64,000 nt of DNA from Myrica gale (GCA_963930655.1 OZ005604.1:1250001-1314000); one strand, 5' to 3'. Positions 12,601-24,178 are shown, counted from the stretch's first letter. The notes: generated from the sequence alone by a model not told the origin. Made by a program: numbers and translations.

Positions 12601-14272
12601 CTCATTTCAAGGAACCTTAAGTTTACAAACCAGTTTTAGCGTTGAGCTTTGGTGTTTACAATAATTGTAACAGTAGTAAGTTTAAAGAGAGATCCCCCTA
12701 TATAACAATATCTACATAAAGCCATTCACTCTAAGTTTATACATGTCAAATTTCTTATTTCCTCAGCTATGGATTCATCACAATTTATCAATCAGAATAA
12801 CAGAAAAATAAATTGAATGATCCTGCACTAGGAGCTAAATTGGCACCAAGACCAACTGCATAAAGATTTAAAAATTTCAGACACTGAACATTTTCCTCTC
12901 ATTTTTCAACATCAATACGAATCACCGAACCCACATGGTTTAAAACCATGACCTCACCCTCCACCCCTTTTTAATGAGGGAAGGAGACATCATTTGGTTA
13001 AAGACAATGGGAACTTTCGTTTTCCTCTCTCAACAGAAGAATAACACGAAAAATTAACAAATCAGCAAGTTCTATAGCAAAAGATAATGCCATAAATGGT
13101 AGTTAAATTATGAAGACTCCGTTAAAAAAGCAATCTGCAGATTAAAAAGATGTTCAAATTTAACTTGCAACTTTGAAAAAGTCAGATATCAAATAGAAAA
13201 TCTTGTATCAGCACAAAGGAATACCTTTAAACCTCCCAAGACCTTGCAATGATTTTGCTTTGAGAAAGACTGCTTCCAAAAGCAAGCTGGCAGCATGTAT
13301 AGACATAGGCGGCTTATCAAAACTTTGAGAACGTTTCTTGTGACGTTCTCCACTTCTAGAAAGGGTGACTTTTATCTTGGTCGTTACTGCAGCAATATCT
13401 ATTCCTTCAAATACATGTAAAGCAGCTTCTATGTTTCCTTTTTGGTATTCATATCTTCCCAATAATGCTCTTGCTTCCTGCAAATGCAGACATCTCGATA
13501 TTAAAATGTTGGCCAAATAATAAAAAATTCAAAAGAGAATGAACATCACTTTCGCAACTCAGTTTTGAAGTTCAAACATCACATGTCCCAATACCCAGAG
13601 AAGAAAAGCAACAAGGAAGATAAAGCACCTGTCTGGGAAATTAGAAGAAACACTGACTTAGACAAAACCTAATTGAACAAGTTTGAGTTCCGTTTGAGTT
13701 TATATGAACTATTCAGTTTGTAATTGGACACCTTAGTTTTAAGTCTATACCATTCTGACTCTCAACTTACAAAACCTGCACTTCAAGCATCACTGGTACT
13801 GAAGTAAATGCAACTGAGTTTCCAAGATTTAACTAAATTGAAAACAAATTAGACCAGGACTTATACTGATACAATTTGAAACCAATTACCAACTGCTTCT
13901 AAGGCAAACTGAGTATTCTATTATATCCACCCATAGGAAAAATGCAAAAAGGAAAAAAAGGAAAGTAATTAGTAATAAGCGAACTTTGAAGGCGAAAAAA
14001 ACAGAACAAACCTCATAGTTCAAACAACCACTTTCACGCAGTGATGATTCAGCTTCTTCTATATTCCCTGTATCCAGCTTCTTTTCAGCCTCACCAGCTT
14101 TAGAAGACTCCGCACTTTCCAAATAATCCTTGATTGCAAGTGATTCTAATGAAGAAGCCATTTCATCTACAGTTGTTAACTGCTCGCCGGAGCAGATACA
14201 CTTCATTATTTTCCCAAATTTCCGTCTAATTTGACCGCTCCTCCGCTTTTGGATCCTATTGTTGCTCCTCAT
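9689..14272 (-). CDS. NPG-related calmodulin-binding TPR protein (NPGR2-like)
   Basis: Five coding exons: 14012-14272, 13225-13477, 10860-12073, 10093-10246, 9689-10008. The phases agree throughout and give 733 aa, close to the roughly 740 aa I recall for Arabidopsis NPGR2. NPG1 and its relatives are tetratricopeptide proteins that bind calmodulin; NPG1 is needed for pollen germination and the NPGRs act with a plasma-membrane PI4-kinase complex. Seen: TPR-like helices along the protein, for example EARALLGRYEYQKGNIEAAL near residue 90, LANQVEELLPG and YHTLALSYHGAGEDLVALN in the middle, WHDLACVYISLSQWRDAEI and a C-terminal NHSAWYNLGVLHKARGS followed by EATECFEAAALLE. The start ATG (14270-14272) opens a basic N-terminus (RIQKRRSGQIRRKFGK). 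The acceptor at 10247-10248 is the least certain border. A tandem duplication sits in the intron between exons 2 and 3. Confidence 0.88.
12327..12903. repeat. Tandem direct duplication inside an intron
   Basis: A unit beginning TTCAAGGAACCTTAAGTTTA at 12327 starts again at 12606, an offset of 279 bases, and both copies stay very similar through GCCATTCACTCTAAG and the CATTTTCCTCTCAT end. The second copy has about 18 extra bases after GTAGTA (near 12677-12695). It lies wholly in the second coding intron of the TPR gene. Confidence 0.85.
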
Positions 14273-15100
14273 ATTGCCTCAGGACACTCAAAAATCTTCA
14301 ATTACCAACACAACACCAACGGTAAATCAATATTTTTCATATACGTAACCATACAATTCACCCCCTACACAAGCTCTCTAATCTGTCCTCTCAGATCATG
14401 ATCAACCAGAGAAATGCTCATACAATAAAGTTTACACTTTGCACAAGGACAAAAATACGAAAATCAACATCTCCAACTACCCAATCCAAACTATGGGTGC
14501 AAATGAACTGGAACTGAAACTCCAACAGAAGAAAACATATAGGCAACAAAATTCACACCGATTGAAATAAACCAACAAATCGCAATACTTGAGAACTCAA
14601 AATCACGAATTTCTTAAAAGAATAAAAACCCACAAGTAGTTCCCAAATCCCAGTTGAAAAACGTAATGGGGAGTATCTAATATTCGACCTACCCAAAAAT
14701 AACCTCCAAAAAATTTTTTTTAAAAAAGGTCACCAATTTGTAATACTTACCGCATGAACTCTCCCAGATGACAATTCCAAGACAAAGAAGCAGGTAGCGC
14801 AATCAGACACCTCAGAGCAAATAAATTTAGAGAGAGACAAAAAAAAGAACCAAAAGCTCTCACCTTTTGTTTCCCACAAATAAAAGCAGAGGCTTAGAAC
14901 CGACAACCATTTTCTCCAATTCTGTCACAGCCAAAGCGGTACTTTGGATTCTTTAGACTGTTTAGCCTCGAGAACTTTTTCCTTTTACTTTGGAAACAGG
15001 GGCTTGAAACGGAATTTGAATTGAATCGTGAGTAAGAAGATTGCTGGGGGGTTAAGAAATTTTAGAGGAATTGCCGTAAAGACGGTGGAGTTTTGGGGAA
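14273..15100 (-). promoter_or_regulatory. 5' leader of the TPR gene with a probable UTR intron
   Basis: Reading the minus strand, GCG|GTAAGTATTAC at 14751/14750 is a strong splice donor, and AG sites about 10-30 bases upstream of the ATG at 14272 could be its acceptor. This suggests a non-coding first exon upstream of 14751 and a leader intron of about 0.45 kb, as in many plant genes. It is inferred from splice consensus only. Confidence 0.45.
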
Positions 15101-15152
15101 TAAATTATTCCTCTTCGGGCCCCACTCGTGTAATTTACCACCGTGGCTGTGA

Positions 15153-15356
15153 TTAGGGGCATGTCTAACTCTCAACTAATTTGGCTCAAAATTTTAAGTT
15201 TACTACTAAAAAATTCATCACATAATTTTTTTTATTATAATATTTATTAAAAATCTTCTCTCTTTACTTTTTCACCAACTCCCATAACATTTTTTTACTT
15301 TATAATATTTCTCAAACCCCAATACCCAAAATTTTCACCCTCAAACATACCCCTAA
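15153..15356. mobile_element. MITE, family B (copy 1)
   Basis: About 204 bp with inverted ends (TTAGGGGCATGTCTAAC at the left; TCAAACATACCCCTAA at the right) and an AT-rich interior with CTCTCTTTACTTTTTCACC and CAATACCCAAAATTTT, shared with the other family B copies in this window. No coding capacity. Confidence 0.6.
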
Positions 15357-15538
15357 GTCTAGCCACATGTAAAGCGTCCTCACGCGTTTTGTGCAGGCGT
15401 TAAATGGTTATTAGCTAAACTACGTTGTATTCTCCGTAGAATCTCTTCCAATTTTTCCTTTGGCTTTTTTGGATTTTTAAAAGAAAAAATATATATAACA
15501 ATGGATGTTTGTGTCACAGCCAGAAAAACAGAAATTTA

Positions 15539-15821
15539 GGTTATGTTCGTTTTAAATACATTCATAAAATTATCATCGAACATATTCAGAATTTAAATAT
15601 AAATATCAATGTATTTTAAACAATCTCCAACAACTTTTTATTTTTTTATTAAATATAAATTTTCTCTCTATATTTTTTAACATAACTCCAATATTTTTTT
15701 ATTAAACAATTATATCAAATAATTTCTCTCTCCACTTTACACAAACATCAATAAAACATTATTCAACATAAATATTCACTTCTCTAAAATTCTACATTTT
15801 TACTCAAACCGAACATATCCC
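15539..15821. mobile_element. MITE, family A (copy 1)
   Basis: About 283 bp. The left end reads GGTTATGTTCGTTTTAAATA and the right end CTCAAACCGAACATATCC, which are inverted repeats of each other (TATGTTCG core). Internal landmarks CAATCTCCAACAA, TTAAACAATTATATCAAAT and ATTCAACATAAATATTCAC recur in three other copies here (19644, 23248, 45522). Confidence 0.75.
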
Positions 15822-16236
15822 AGATTGTGCAAAACGTGTTTATTATCTCTTTTTGACCCTAAATAGAGAGACAACGAAAATACAGATATGAGGATGTGGA
15901 TAAATCTGCGCTAACTCTTTAAAATTTATCTGTACTTTAGTTGGGTACACATAAATAATTGTCGCACAGAGTTTCTCCTCTTTATTCAAAAAAAATCACA
16001 TATACATTTATACAATTAAACATTTTTTCCTAACACATTTGATAAATATTTTAGAAAACGGTATTTTATTTTTATAGGAGAAGATTATTAATTCTATAGT
16101 CGCTCATCGTGTGAATTTTATTACTTATGATAAGTAAAAGGATCACGATGCTTTATAATTTTTTGTTCGAACTTAACCGTATAATTTAAAAAAAGACATA
16201 CACAATCGATGATGTCAAAATTTTTCGGCCCACTTA

Positions 16237-16438
16237 GGTTGTGTTTGAGTGTTAAAATTTTAGAGATGATACAATTTTATTGTATTGAATTTGGTGAAAA
16301 AATGAACAGATATGATTTTTAATATTTATTATAATGAAAAATAATGATGTGATGGGTAAAAAGATATTATATTATAAATTTGTATTGTATTAAAATTTTA
16401 AAAAATGTAAAATTTTAAAAAACAAATATAAACTCAGC
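16237..16438. mobile_element. MITE, family B (copy 2)
   Basis: Starts GGTTGTGTTTGAGTGTTAAA, contains the family interior (TTTGGTGAAAAAATGAACAG, GATGTGATGGG, TATATTATA) and ends in AAATTTTAAAAAACAAATAT followed by AAACTCAGC. About 202 bp, no coding capacity. Confidence 0.6.
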
Positions 16439-17059
16439 GTCTTACGGGCCATCAAGCTGGTCGACAATGTGTGGAAACCTGCACACCGACAGGGGAACAC
16501 ATTGGGCTCTCGATGGAAGCCTCCGATGGTTTTGTTAGTTTTCCTCCTTTTTTTTTCAAACAAATAAGAAATATCCAATTGGTAGAAAAAATAAAAAGGC
16601 AAAAAGGTTTTGTAATTCATCCAAATGAGCTGTTAGAGGGCCGCATGGGCCATGCAGATATGGATGTCTGTGCTGTTAGCATTACGTGGTCCTCACATGG
16701 TACATCTTCATTAAAGAATACTCCGAACAGAGATTTTGGGAAAAGAGGTTGCCTCTGAGATCTATCCATTCTATGCATACATGTATTATATGAGAATCTC
16801 CATGGTCACCATGTCTCTAGAACAAAAGAGATGTTTGTTTATTAGGTTGTCCAGTCAACAAGTGGACAATAATGAAGTACTTGTGAGACACATGAGGGCC
16901 GATCAGCATGCAGTGGATGTTGGCTCCAAACAGGTGGCAAATTAGCTACCAACTTTCATTTTAGTCACCTGCTGAACCATCTGCATGCATCTTCTCGAGC
17001 ATCACGACTCTCGAGCCTTAGGCCATGTTTATAAATTAAAGTTTTGGGTATATAATAAA

Positions 17060-17297
17060 AAAGAGATAAATACAACATTGGCTTATATGGTTTACTTCAA
17101 AATTAAATAAGTTTTTAAATTTTAAAACACATCAAATTAGTTCCTAAAGTTTAATATCCATCATGAATTTAGTCCCTCCAGAACCCTTCAAATGTGAATG
17201 ATTTTAAACTTTAAGGACTAATTTGATGTGTTTTAAAATTTAAGGACTTATTTAATTCTAGAGTAAACTACATATACTAATATTGTATTTGTCCTTA
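17060..17297. mobile_element. Palindromic MITE, family D
   Basis: Two arms of roughly 95 bp are near-perfect inverted repeats: the left arm runs from AATACAACATTGGCTTATAT through AAACACATCAAATTAGTTCC, and the right arm carries GGACTAATTTGATGTGTTTT and ends ACTAATATTGTATTTGTCC. About 50 bases separate them. The whole unit would fold into one long hairpin. Confidence 0.7.
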
Positions 17298-17880
17298 ATA
17301 AAAATTTAAATGGATTGAAGTTTTATTAAATTTTAAGAAAAAAATAGAATTTTATGGCAAACAATCTAGAATGAGGGATATTCTTGTACAAAAGGGTTAA
17401 GTTATTCTTTTTAATTTCAATCCTAAGACAAAAAGGTTGAATATTTGCATTTTTATATATATTGCAAGAATTACTAATTAATTACAATTTTTTATAATTA
17501 ATTAATTAATTAGTTAAAAGCACGAGTTATAATTTTAATCTATATAAATATTTATAACTTTATTAAAAATCCTAAAAATCTTACAAAATTTTTATAAAAC
17601 GAATATCTTAACATTCATATACTCCCACAGCCCACGTGGCTGCCACGCAGCAAAGGATGAGACCCGATTACCGAGTAGCTTTGACTGTCTTGTGACATCT
17701 CTCGATCCTTCGTAGCCAGTTTCTCACCAAAAGCTGTAAACAATAAGTAATATGTACACGCAAATCGAAAACTTTAAAAAAAATTTAGGACCAAGTGAAA
17801 ATTATTATAAAGTTAGGTGTGCGGCTCGACATTAATTAATTGGCACAATAAGCATCACATATTATCATAGTGTCTGTGAA

Positions 17881-18120
17881 CATAAAATTTTATCTTAAAA
17901 TTTTAATATGATTACATTCTCATTCTTTCTCTTTTTTTTTTCTAACTTTTTTACTAATTTTTTTATTTTTTATCAACTTTTTCACTTTTTCACTTACTTT
18001 TTTATTCTCTCTCCTTACTTTTTATCTAACTTTTTTACATTTTTTACTAACTTTTTCACTTTTTTATTATCTCTCCTCACTTTTTCACAAACCCTAAAAT
18101 TTTAGTTACACAAACACTAT
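17881..18120. mobile_element. T-rich MITE-like element, probably family B
   Basis: Pyrimidine-rich stretch bounded by TAAAATTTTATCTTAAAATT at the left and CTAAAATTTTAGTTACACAAAC at the right, with the family interior CTCTCTCC...CTTTTTCAC repeated several times. The Phe-rich open frame at 17908-18105 is a by-product of the poly-T composition. Confidence 0.4.
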
Positions 18121-18529
18121 GTATATGTACACCTTACACACCCACCCCCCAACTTGTTCTTATTAATGTATTAATTAGATCTGACAAATAATGTAAATGC
18201 TATTACATACTGATAAATGAATCTTTGTACGCCACCTTAATTTTTTAAAACGTAATTTTATATATTAAAAACATAATAAAAATTCAGGAACAGACAGTTA
18301 GAGAAAGGGAGATTTCGTTCCATTATACATATATAGACCGCAATCAAGGAGGAATGGGGTTGAATAAAATTAGATAGCAGATCAAATCGGACCATAAAAT
18401 TGGACCGAATTTGTAGTTCAATTCGATCTTATTTGTGTAAATCCAGTCCGGTTAGATCCTTTTAAAAATCAATCTGGTCCGTATTTATTAATATAAAATA
18501 AAAAAAATTTATGAGATAGAAGACTGGGG

Positions 18530-18900
18530 ACCGGTTTGGGCTGTCTGTATTTATAGTGTATTCGTTAGCCAATCACCCCCTGTGTTCCCCACGAATTACA
18601 GGTTTGACAAGGCAAGACTGAATGACAAAATTACCCTCATCTCTTCTGTCGACGAATTTACACTTTCGCCTTTTTAAGTAATGGCATGACACACACGTCA
18701 TCGGAGATTCCTGCTCAGGCCCCTGTGGACGTGGTTGAGTTTAATCTCGCTATCTACAATTTTAGGAAGCTACCAAGAGCATCGTTATCAGGAAGATCAA
18801 GAGCCTGCTTAATTGGTAATTGTATCAGCGATTTCTTGAACGGCTATTTCTCTTGCAGCTCAGGGGGCGAGGCCACCCTGGTAATTTTCCTGTTTTCGTT
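18530..18900 (+). repeat. Diverged direct repeat, copy 1 (possible promoter plus first exon)
   Basis: This stretch and 21640-21955 are related over some 330 bases. Both share CTGTGTTG/C-type motifs near a TATTTATAG box, GGCATGA/CATAA spacers, GTCGTCGGAGATT-like TCATCGGAGATTCCTGCTCAG, GGACGTGGTT and TTTTAGGAAGCTAC. It resembles a duplicated gene start: a TATA-like box, then a short open stretch, then TTCTCTTGCAG. The source gene is not recognised; an LTR-type repeat is an alternative. Confidence 0.5.
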
Positions 18901-18940
18901 CTATATTGGTTAAAGCAGCTGTTGCCATGCCAGACATTTT

Positions 18941-19120
18941 CCGTTTGCCAACTAAAATTTCACAAAATTTTACACTCTCTCACAATAAAATATTATAATA
19001 TAATCTCTCTCCCATCAAATCATAACTTTTTTAAATACAAAAAATATAAAAAATTACATCTCTCTTCATTTTTTTCACTAAACCCAATACTTAAAATTTT
19101 AACAACACAAACTCACCCTA
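18941..19120. mobile_element. MITE, family B (copy, reverse orientation)
   Basis: Contains AACTAAAATTTCACAAAATT, TATTATAATATAATCTCTCTC, CCCATCAAATCATAAC, TCACTAAACCCAATACTTAA and ends ACAACACAAACTCACCC, the reverse complement of the family B layout at 62029 and 51467. Confidence 0.6.
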
Positions 19121-19643
19121 AAGATAATATTGTTAAAAGAGAACAATATTTTCATAGATTTTCATGGCTCCCATCCCCCAGCAATCTCTTAAAACATTGT
19201 GTTTTCTTGTTTGTTTGGCAGGTTCTTATGTTCTCAAATTTGGCCCCCCAAAGTAGATATTTATGCAATTAGTCCCTCCAAGTTAATTTCCTAGCTTTAT
19301 CCCTGAAATTTTAGCTGGCATATGGATGGATATTCTGCAATCAATCACCCAATGGGGAATGCGGCATGCGCATACATATCATATGTAAGTGGACACACAT
19401 TTAGAACCACCATGCAAAACCACTTTCTCTATCACTTCCTGAAGTTGTGTTCGACACTCTAGCTCCACGATCAAACCCAACACAATTTTTTGAAAAAAAT
19501 TCAAACTTTTTCGCCAATTCGGTACCTTTTATAAATTTCAAACAACTTTTTTACGCAAATTTCAATTATTTTTTTACAAATTTAAACAATTTTTTCAATA
19601 ATTCCAAAAGAATTTACACTATCTCTCATAAAAAAAAAGCTGC

Positions 19644-20129
19644 TTTATGTTCGTTTCTTAAATTTTTTCAAGATTCAAATACATTCACAAAACTACCACC
19701 GAACATATTTAGAATTCAAACACAAACACCAATACATTTTACACAATCTCCAAAAATTTTTTACTTTTTTATTCAACATAAATTCTCTCTATATACTTCT
19801 CAAAAGAGAAGTAAAATTTTAGGTATTGGGGTTGATGAAAAAGTGAAGAGATAAGTAATTTTTTATATTTTTGTAGTGAAAAGTAGTGATTTGATGGGGA
19901 GAGAGAGATTATATTGTAATTTTTTATTGGGTTAAAATTTTAAGATGAGTAAAATTTTAGTGTGCAAAGAGAGCCTTTTTTTCCATATAACTCAAATATT
20001 TTTTTATTAAACAATTATATCAAATCATTTCTCTCTCCATTTTACACAAACACCAATAAAATACTATTCAACATAAATATTCACAACTTCTTTAAAATCT
20101 TACATTTTTACTCAAACAGAACATATTCC
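19644..20129. mobile_element. MITE family A copy with a family B MITE inserted
   Basis: The outer element matches family A on both sides: TTATGTTCGTTTCTTAAATT at the left and TTTTACTCAAACAGAACATA at the right. Its middle is interrupted at about 19801-19980 by a family B sequence (GTAAAATTTTAGGTATTGGG, GTGATTTGATGGGGAGAG, GTAAAATTTTAGTGTGCAAA), after which family A resumes with ATAACTCAAATATTTTTTTA. The order of insertion is therefore A first, B later. Confidence 0.7.
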
Positions 20130-20946
20130 TGAGTTTTTGCCCATCCATGCGAGCATAATTTAGGACAGTAAATCCACATGTGTTGGGTCTTTTGGCTTAA
20201 TTAAAACCAAATGTCCCAGAGATTAATTTCAGACCTTCCTATCAAACAACGTTGGATGTCACTGCTTATATATGTGATTATGATCTCACACGGTGAATCT
20301 CGTCCCTTTTTCTCATAGTCTAAAAGATAACCCAACCCACAATCAAGACAAAATTAGTCGAATCCCGCGACACCAATTAATAGATATTCCATAGATATTA
20401 TAATTACATTTCAGTTCCTTGGCGTTACCAGCGATGAGCGGTCCTAAGGAACTATCTAGAATCTCAGATTCTCAGTCATGGCATCAACCAAAGAGATGCT
20501 TTGAAGAAAGTTTAATTCGATATTTCCCGTAATAAACAGCATTTATGAACATTCAAAACTCCTGTCCAGTACACAGCGGACACATATACGTTCACAACAC
20601 ATGCTTCTGCAGCCACAGTAGTTATATCATGCATGAAAATGGTACCAGAGATGTTCAGTCATCGCCCATGTCCTTTTCCTTTGAAACCATTCGTGTCTTC
20701 AGATTTAATGATCAGATTCGCGTGAATCATGCATGCATGTCTCATGCACATAAATACATTCATCACTGAAAACATAGGGTAAACCCAAAGGAAATCTTTT
20801 GTTTTTTTTTCTTGATCCAAAGGAAATCAACCTGTCATGAACTCTTCGCATTTTCAGACGGGAGAGAGAGAGAAGGGAATTCAATTTTTGACGAGAAAGA
20901 AAGAAGTTTGGAGCAAATGGGGAGCCAATGGAATTGGTCCACGCAA

Positions 20947-21357
20947 TCACATCTGTAGGAAGCAAGAGAGCTGGGTGGGGTTTACAATGCCCGGTAGATG
21001 GGCCCCATCCGTTTTGAGCAAATTTGCTACCTCCACGTACCTTTGGTAATCTTCCAGCTGTCGTCTCGCAGCTCCACCGGTTGGCTCCGCTTCGCCGTTC
21101 TGGTTCGGCCTCCCCTTCTTCGCCACCTGAAAGACCTCGTCTCCAGATGGATCGCCGGGTTGACCCAACAGTGTACCTCTAGTGAGGAACTCGTGGGCCA
21201 TGTATCCGGCCAGGAGTTGATTTGACGAGATCGGATCGTAGGAGCCGGCTTTGGGCGTAGTAGCCGGCTTGAACAATTTCGTAGTCGGCGGTTTCAAGGC
21301 GTCAAACCCCTCTCTCTCTCTGCGCCGGGGAGGGAGGCGCATCGTTTTGGTATTCAT
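20947..21357 (-). CDS. Small single-exon plant protein, EDA6-like
   Basis: An uninterrupted 136-codon frame from the ATG at 21355-21357 to the stop at 20947-20949. The protein starts with a basic MNTKTMRLPPRRR segment, has a central SSNQLLAGYMAHEFLTRGTL motif and ends with RYVEVANLLKTDGAHLPG then IVNPTQLSCFLQM. This layout (basic N-terminus, LAGYLAHEFLT box, C-terminal VNPTQLA.FL box) is what I recall for the small plant proteins annotated as embryo sac development arrest 6-like. No signal peptide or membrane segment; molecular role unknown. It is GC-richer than the surrounding DNA, which supports coding. The family name is from memory and less certain than the gene itself. Confidence 0.68.
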   Translation of the reverse strand: MNTKTMRLPPRRREREGFDALKPPTTKLFKPATTPKAGSYDPISSNQLLAGYMAHEFLTRGTLLGQPGDPSGDEVFQVAKKGRPNQNGEAEPTGGAARRQLEDYQRYVEVANLLKTDGAHLPGIVNPTQLSCFLQM

Positions 21358-21639
21358 GGTGCCGTTTTGCGTTCATGCCACGTCAGCACCTAAAGCCCAA
21401 CCAACTCTTACCACCACAAACGGGCAAAATTTAAATGTTTCTAAAGATAAGGGTAGAAAAGTAAAATCATCCAGGAAATTATTGGTTAAAAACTTTAAAA
21501 ATAAATTTTAAAAAAACAAGTAAAAAGGGCTGTAAAAGGATCAAATCGGTAGCAGCCAGAATCAAACTTTCTAGAGAGAGAGGAGATGGAGCGAGAGAGG
21601 GATCGGAGAAAATGGGGTTGAGGAATGGAGTGAGGGTTG

Positions 21640-21955
21640 GGCTATCTTTATTTATAGGGGACGTGTTAGTTAATCAACCCTGTGTTGTCCAGTGTATTAC
21701 AGGAATACCGAGAGAGTGAATGACGATAATACCCTTATTTCATACATCTAGGAATTTTCACGCTTTTTCCTTTTAAAAATTGGCATCATAAAGAAGTCGT
21801 CGGAGATTACTGCTCAGCCACCATGGACGTGGTTCCAGTTAATTTCGCCATCTCCAGTTTTCGGAAGCTACTAAATGCATCTCGTGCAGGAAGATAAAGT
21901 GCTTCCACGCTATTGCTAAATTGGTCATCGGAACCTATGTTTCTTGTAAGTATTA
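21640..21955 (+). repeat. Diverged direct repeat, copy 2
   Basis: Related to 18530-18900 with many substitutions and small indels: GGGCTATCTTTATTTATAGG, CAACCCTGTGTTGTCCAG, GTCGTCGGAGATTACTGCTC, CATGGACGTGGTTCCAGTTA, TTTTCGGAAGCTACTAAATG. It is preceded by a purine-rich run (21570-21640) and lies about 280 bases upstream of the minus-strand EDA6-like gene, pointing away from it, so it could be, or derive from, a bidirectional promoter. Confidence 0.5.
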
Positions 21956-22212
21956 TTACTTTCATTGCGGATCTTTCACATTTCTCTGCATATTTTTGAA
22001 TGAAGAATAAAGATGGATAAAAAAAAAATTGATGAAAAATGGCCTAAATCCAGAAAGCAGAGAACTGCCTTTTCATCTTTCAACTTTGCGATCGAGTTCT
22101 CAATTTGATTACTGAGATCGATGATGTTGAACATGACAAATTTGACGATTCGTGTTCCTTTTTTTTCTTCCCTGGAGAGGAGGTCAACCATGGACGCAAT
22201 ACTCGATACCTT

Positions 22213-22252
22213 TTTATATATATATTATATATATTATATATATATATATGTA
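22213..22252. repeat. AT dinucleotide microsatellite
   Basis: Runs of TA/AT, slightly interrupted (TATATATATTATATATATT...). A second (AT)n run lies at about 24299-24319. Confidence 0.8.
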
Positions 22253-22640
22253 AATAGTATAAAATGTAAATATAGCAATTATTTGCAAATTTGATAATTT
22301 AATGTATAAATTGTAAATCGAGTAATAATTGTAACATAAAAAGTGTAATTTATGGTAAAATTAATTTCGAATTAGAGAAAAGTCACTTAAAGCCTTCAAA
22401 TTATCAAAACAATTACAAATAAGCTCTCGGTCTCCGTCTTTAGTATCATATTTGACACATTGAGCCTATAAATTATTAAATTTCATCAATTTGTGTTCTT
22501 AAAAGAGATTCGACCCTCAAACTCCTGCCACTTGTGTTATAGATGAATCACATGGCACAGTTTTAACAGTTAGATTTTATTTTAGTGTACAATTTAATTA
22601 ATTGTGAAAGTTAGAGAACTCAATGTCAATATTGGTAATT

Positions 22641-22836
22641 AATTGTTAAAATTTTGTGGTAATTAAAATTTTAGAGTATGAAAGTTGATGAAAAAATGAA
22701 GATAGTTTATGAGAGTTGGTGGAAAAGTGAAGAGAGATAAGATTTGAATGAATAATACAATGAAAACAAATAATTTGATAGAAATATATAAATTATTTTG
22801 TAATTTTTTTAATCATATCCAAAATTTCGAGTGCTA
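22641..22836. mobile_element. MITE, family B (diverged copy)
   Basis: Carries AATTAAAATTTTAGAGTATG, TTGATGAAAAAATGAAGATAG and AATCATATCCAAAATTTCGAG, matching the family B pattern (TTAAAATTTTAG start, GATGAAAAAGTGAAGA interior), but the ends are unclear. Confidence 0.4.
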
Positions 22837-23247
22837 ATATTTTGGCAATCAAAGTATTTAAAATTATACAATAGTTAGAGGGCTCAAGAATACTTTTTAT
22901 TTTTTTTTTGAAGAGTCAATATGACACCTCTTCTAGTAGGAACCTTTAATCTGATCTCATAAAATGCGATTACTTTCTCATAAGCACAATCGATGGCAAA
23001 GCATGAATTAAGGCTTTCCAATGCGTTAAGCAACTTGAATATAGATGAATCTCCTATAATAATCAATAGACATCTTTTTTCAAGTTTAAGGACCTACCAC
23101 ATAACCACCACATTAATGGTTACTTCATCCTTTTCTTAGTCAAACATTTTTTTTGTCTAATCCCTCCTGTAAGGTAGCGATTATTATAATAAAGCATACC
23201 TTCTTTCCTACGCACGAGTTGGCGTGCCATTGATATGGAAAGTATCA

Positions 23248-23556
23248 GGGTTATATTCGTTTTGAGTAAAAATGTAGAATTCTAGAGAAGTTGTGAATTT
23301 TTATGTTGAATAGTATTTTATTGGTGTTTGTGTAAAGTGGACAGAGAAATGATTTGATGTAATTGATTAATAAAAAAGTATTGGAGTTATGTGAAAAAGT
23401 ATAAAGAGAGAAAATTTATGTTGAATACAAAATTAAAAAATTGTTGGAGATTGTGTAAAATGTATTGGTATTTGTGTTTGAATTCTGAATATGTTCGGTG
23501 GTAGATTTGTGAATATACTTAGAATCCTGAAAAAAATGTGAAAACGAACATATCCC
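23248..23556. mobile_element. MITE, family A (copy, reverse orientation)
   Basis: About 309 bp: GGGTTATATTCGTTTTGAGT at the left, AAAACGAACATATCCC at the right. Internal AATGATTTGATGTAATTGAT, TTGTTGGAGATTGTGTAAAA and TATTGGTATTTGTGTTTGAA are the reverse complement of the 15539 copy. Confidence 0.75.
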
Positions 23557-23969
23557 TGTTGACATACCCTGCAATTCTCATATTATCAAAACACGTTATT
23601 CTCTTCCTTATGTATTATGATGCTTTTCCCTAGCCTCAAATGTAGGGAAAATATATTTTTTGTCTCTCACTGAAGTTTTCATACTTTACCCTCAAATCTA
23701 TCAATTTCATTATATTTCGTCTCTCAATTATTAATTGTTTACCATTTGTACCCTCAACCGTTAATTTTGGTGAAAATTACTATTTTAGTTTAGTAAAATA
23801 ATGAATACTACTATACAAAATATAATTATTAAAAAACTATGGAGGTAAAATCGTCATTTTCACTGAATAAAATAATAATAAAAGTTTAAATTAATTGTTT
23901 AGTTACAAATTGTAAACGTTTGGTAGTTAAATGATAAAATGTTACGAAATTGATAGTTTGAGGTGTAAA

Positions 23970-24178
23970 GGGGGTGTTTGTTTCCCAAACTTTCCACCCC
24001 TCAATATTTCCAAACAATCATAAAATAATATCTCTCTCCTCATTAAATTATAAAATAATATTATACTATTCAATTAAATATTCTCTCTCCTCACTTTTCC
24101 ATAAAATACTATATTTTTTTACAAACCTCAATATCCAAAATTTCCAAAACCCCAATATTTCCACAAACAAGCACTATC
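23970..24178. mobile_element. MITE-like element related to family B
   Basis: Inverted ends GGGGTGTTTGTTTCCCAAAC and TTTCCACAAACAAGCACTAT flank an AT-rich body with repeated CTCTCTCCTCA. About 209 bp. Confidence 0.5.

Noticed and set aside
17908..18105. Phe-rich open reading frame
   Set aside because: It reads through a poly-T, pyrimidine-rich MITE-like stretch; the composition alone explains the frame and there is no start context or homology.
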